From the NCBI GenBank assembly GCA_007116765.1, contig SKHV01000181.1, positions 1 through 18,162 of the forward strand: a stretch of DNA of 18,162 nt, read 5' to 3'. The notes beneath the pieces are model-generated. The model saw only the letters and a program-made list of their open reading frames with translations, made no database searches and was not told the DNA's origin. The DNA comes from Prolixibacteraceae bacterium (GTDB lineage: Bacteria > Bacteroidota > Bacteroidia > Bacteroidales > Prolixibacteraceae). The position numbers and the translations under genes were made by a program. Shown here in pieces: positions 17,063 to 18,162 of the stretch. The first letter of the stretch is position 1. Each line of letters begins with the position of its first letter.

Positions 17063-17717
17063 TATCATTCTGATACTACTCAGCCTGGTGTCGTATTCGC
17101 AAAAACGCGAATGGCACTCGTTAATGGTTGGAGCCGATCTTTCGCGCTTTATTGTTCCCATCGTCGACAATACGCGCTATGGATGGGAAATATCAGGCAC
17201 TTATGAATTTATGCCCGACGTTTTTGCTAAAGCTGAGTTTGGCACACAAACCACACGCTTTGAAGAACCACGCTACCATTATCACTCTAATGGCGCTTAT
17301 ACCCGCTTGGGAGTTAATTACAACTACATGAAACACATTGACCCGGCAAGCAGCGATAAGCTTTTTATTGGCGCAATGTACGGTTTTACAACTTTTTTTC
17401 AAGAGGCCGACAATATTGTTTTGAGCAGTTCAATTTGGAATGGTATAGAAAATGCATCAATCGACAGGCACTGGCTTGCAGCCAACTGGCTCGAAATAAG
17501 CACCGGGATGCAGGCTCACATTATTCAAAATTTTTATTTAGGATGGTCGGTACGTTTCAGAATAAATATCTGGCAACAAAACAATCCATTTATGCAGCCC
17601 TACTATGTTCCCGGTTACGGAAGAGCATGGAGTAACAGTTGGGTTGGTTTCAATTATTCAATATACTACCGTATTCCATTTTTACGCAGAAGAAACAATA
17701 CTGAAGTATTGGATTAA
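17028..17717 (+). CDS. Putative outer-membrane beta-barrel protein, DUF6048-like
   Basis: The 229-residue protein has a signal peptide (about 1-25, hydrophobic core then SYSQ) followed by alternating, aromatic-rich beta-strands (MVGADLSRFIV, YGWEISGTYEF, YTRLGVNYNYM, KLFIGAMYGF, WLEISTGMQAHI, YLGWSVRFRINIW, WVGFNYSIYYRIPF) typical of a small outer-membrane barrel. The pairing with the overlapping upstream lipoprotein gene points to the DUF6452-DUF6048 pair of Bacteroidetes; function is unknown. The two products may act together in the outer membrane, as inference from their coupling. The start at 17028 lies inside the upstream gene and is preferred because it gives the signal peptide. Confidence 0.8.
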   Translation: MQILKTLKYTFSIILILLSLVSYSQKREWHSLMVGADLSRFIVPIVDNTRYGWEISGTYEFMPDVFAKAEFGTQTTRFEEPRYHYHSNGAYTRLGVNYNYMKHIDPASSDKLFIGAMYGFTTFFQEADNIVLSSSIWNGIENASIDRHWLAANWLEISTGMQAHIIQNFYLGWSVRFRINIWQQNNPFMQPYYVPGYGRAWSNSWVGFNYSIYYRIPFLRRRNNTEVLD

Positions 17718-17732
17718 ACAGCCAATATTCAA

Positions 17733-17775
17733 ATTTTAGAACTCCTAAAATATACATGCACTAAAGTTCGGTGCA
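17733..17775 (+). terminator. Weak hairpins after the beta-barrel gene
   Basis: There are two small stems: a perfect 7-bp AT-rich one (ATTTTAG 17733-17739 with CTAAAAT 17745-17751) and a 5-bp one (TGCAC 17757-17761 with GTGCA 17771-17775), the latter shortly followed by TTTT. They lie in the 148-bp gap before the next gene and could end the upstream transcript, but stability is low. Confidence 0.25.
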
Positions 17776-17865
17776 GTAATTTTAAAATCGCTATCCATTT
17801 CGTCCAATTTTTTAATTAAATTTGTTAAGAATACAATTTAATATACGATTTTGAACAGAAATAAC

Positions 17866-18162
17866 ATGGCGGAAAAGAAAAATGTTGGCGGAAAAATTAA
17901 ACAAATACGAGAATCGAAAAATATCGACCTGATCACACTTGCATTGCGCAGTAATATTGAAAAAGATATTATTATTCAATTTGAAAAGCATCAAACACTG
18001 CCCTCATTAAGCCACATTATTAAAATTGCACGTTCACTTGGGGTGCAACTGAGCACTTTCATCGACGAAAACAAAATACGCGGACCAATAGTCACACTGG
18101 CAGAAGAAAAAAACAAAAACGCCAATTTTTCGAACAAAAACCTCAAAACGGGATCTCATATG
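17866..18162 (+). CDS. XRE-family transcriptional regulator, 3' end outside window
   Basis: Ninety-nine codons are present from ATG at 17866, open to the window edge. Residues about 7-65 form a helix-turn-helix of the Cro/C1 (XRE) type: GGKIKQIRESKNIDLITLALRSNIEKDIIIQFEK, then the recognition-helix side and LPSLSHIIKIARSLGVQLSTFI. After the HTH, IRGPIVTLAEEKN leads into what in similar Bacteroidetes regulators is a C-terminal cupin sensor domain; that part is outside the window and is inferred. A cytoplasmic DNA-binding regulator is likely. The target is unknown, though such regulators often control neighbouring metabolic genes. Confidence 0.8.
   Translation, partial: MAEKKNVGGKIKQIRESKNIDLITLALRSNIEKDIIIQFEKHQTLPSLSHIIKIARSLGVQLSTFIDENKIRGPIVTLAEEKNKNANFSNKNLKTGSHM

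Noticed and set aside
1..18162. tRNA, rRNA, riboswitch, retron or defence genes
   Set aside because: I looked through the intergenic regions and found no cloverleaf, conserved riboswitch core, reverse transcriptase or nuclease-defence motif.

Overview
The window looks like the chromosome of a Bacteroidetes/Bacteroidota bacterium, probably a free-living or marine polysaccharide degrader of the Bacteroidales/Marinilabiliales type. The evidence is AT-rich intergenic DNA, a hybrid two-component system fusing sensor, receiver and AraC modules, a type IX secretion (T9SS) C-terminal sorting domain, TAnnTTTG-type -7 promoter boxes, no clear Shine-Dalgarno sequences, and a DUF6452/DUF6048-like gene pair. 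These assignments rest on motifs read by eye; no database search was possible.

Positions 1-12350 form a xylan-degradation locus on the minus strand. In transcription order it holds an HTCS sensor-regulator (12350-8484), a GH30 glucuronoxylanase with PKD, carbohydrate-binding, acidic-linker and T9SS modules (8286-5860), a GH43 enzyme with a signal peptide but no sorting domain (5647-3899), an intrinsic terminator (about 3837-3806), and a very large GH5-GH43 fusion (3564 to beyond position 1). The likely division of labour is surface cleavage of glucuronoxylan by the GH30 and GH5-GH43 proteins, then trimming by the probably periplasmic GH43. No SusC/SusD pair is visible, so if this is a polysaccharide utilisation locus it is either non-canonical or continues outside the window.

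A sodium:solute symporter (12600-14075) is divergent from the HTCS and is a candidate importer for a released sugar. A perfect 14-bp palindrome lies between the two. The symporter is followed by a 160-bp MITE-like element with 20-bp imperfect terminal inverted repeats.

Three co-directional minus-strand genes follow with short gaps: an MBL-fold hydrolase of the YycJ type (16424-15660), a GNAT acetyltransferase (15643-15098) and a DUF1080-type lipoprotein (15067-14258). On the plus strand are an overlapping pair of envelope-protein genes (16580-17717) and the 5' part of an XRE-type regulator (17866 to the window end).

I did not find a convincing unknown system such as a defence island, retron or CRISPR. 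The most notable points are the GH5-GH43 fusion, the acidic repeat linkers shared by two secreted xylanases, the split in predicted export route, the candidate regulatory palindromes and repeats, and the MITE-like element.
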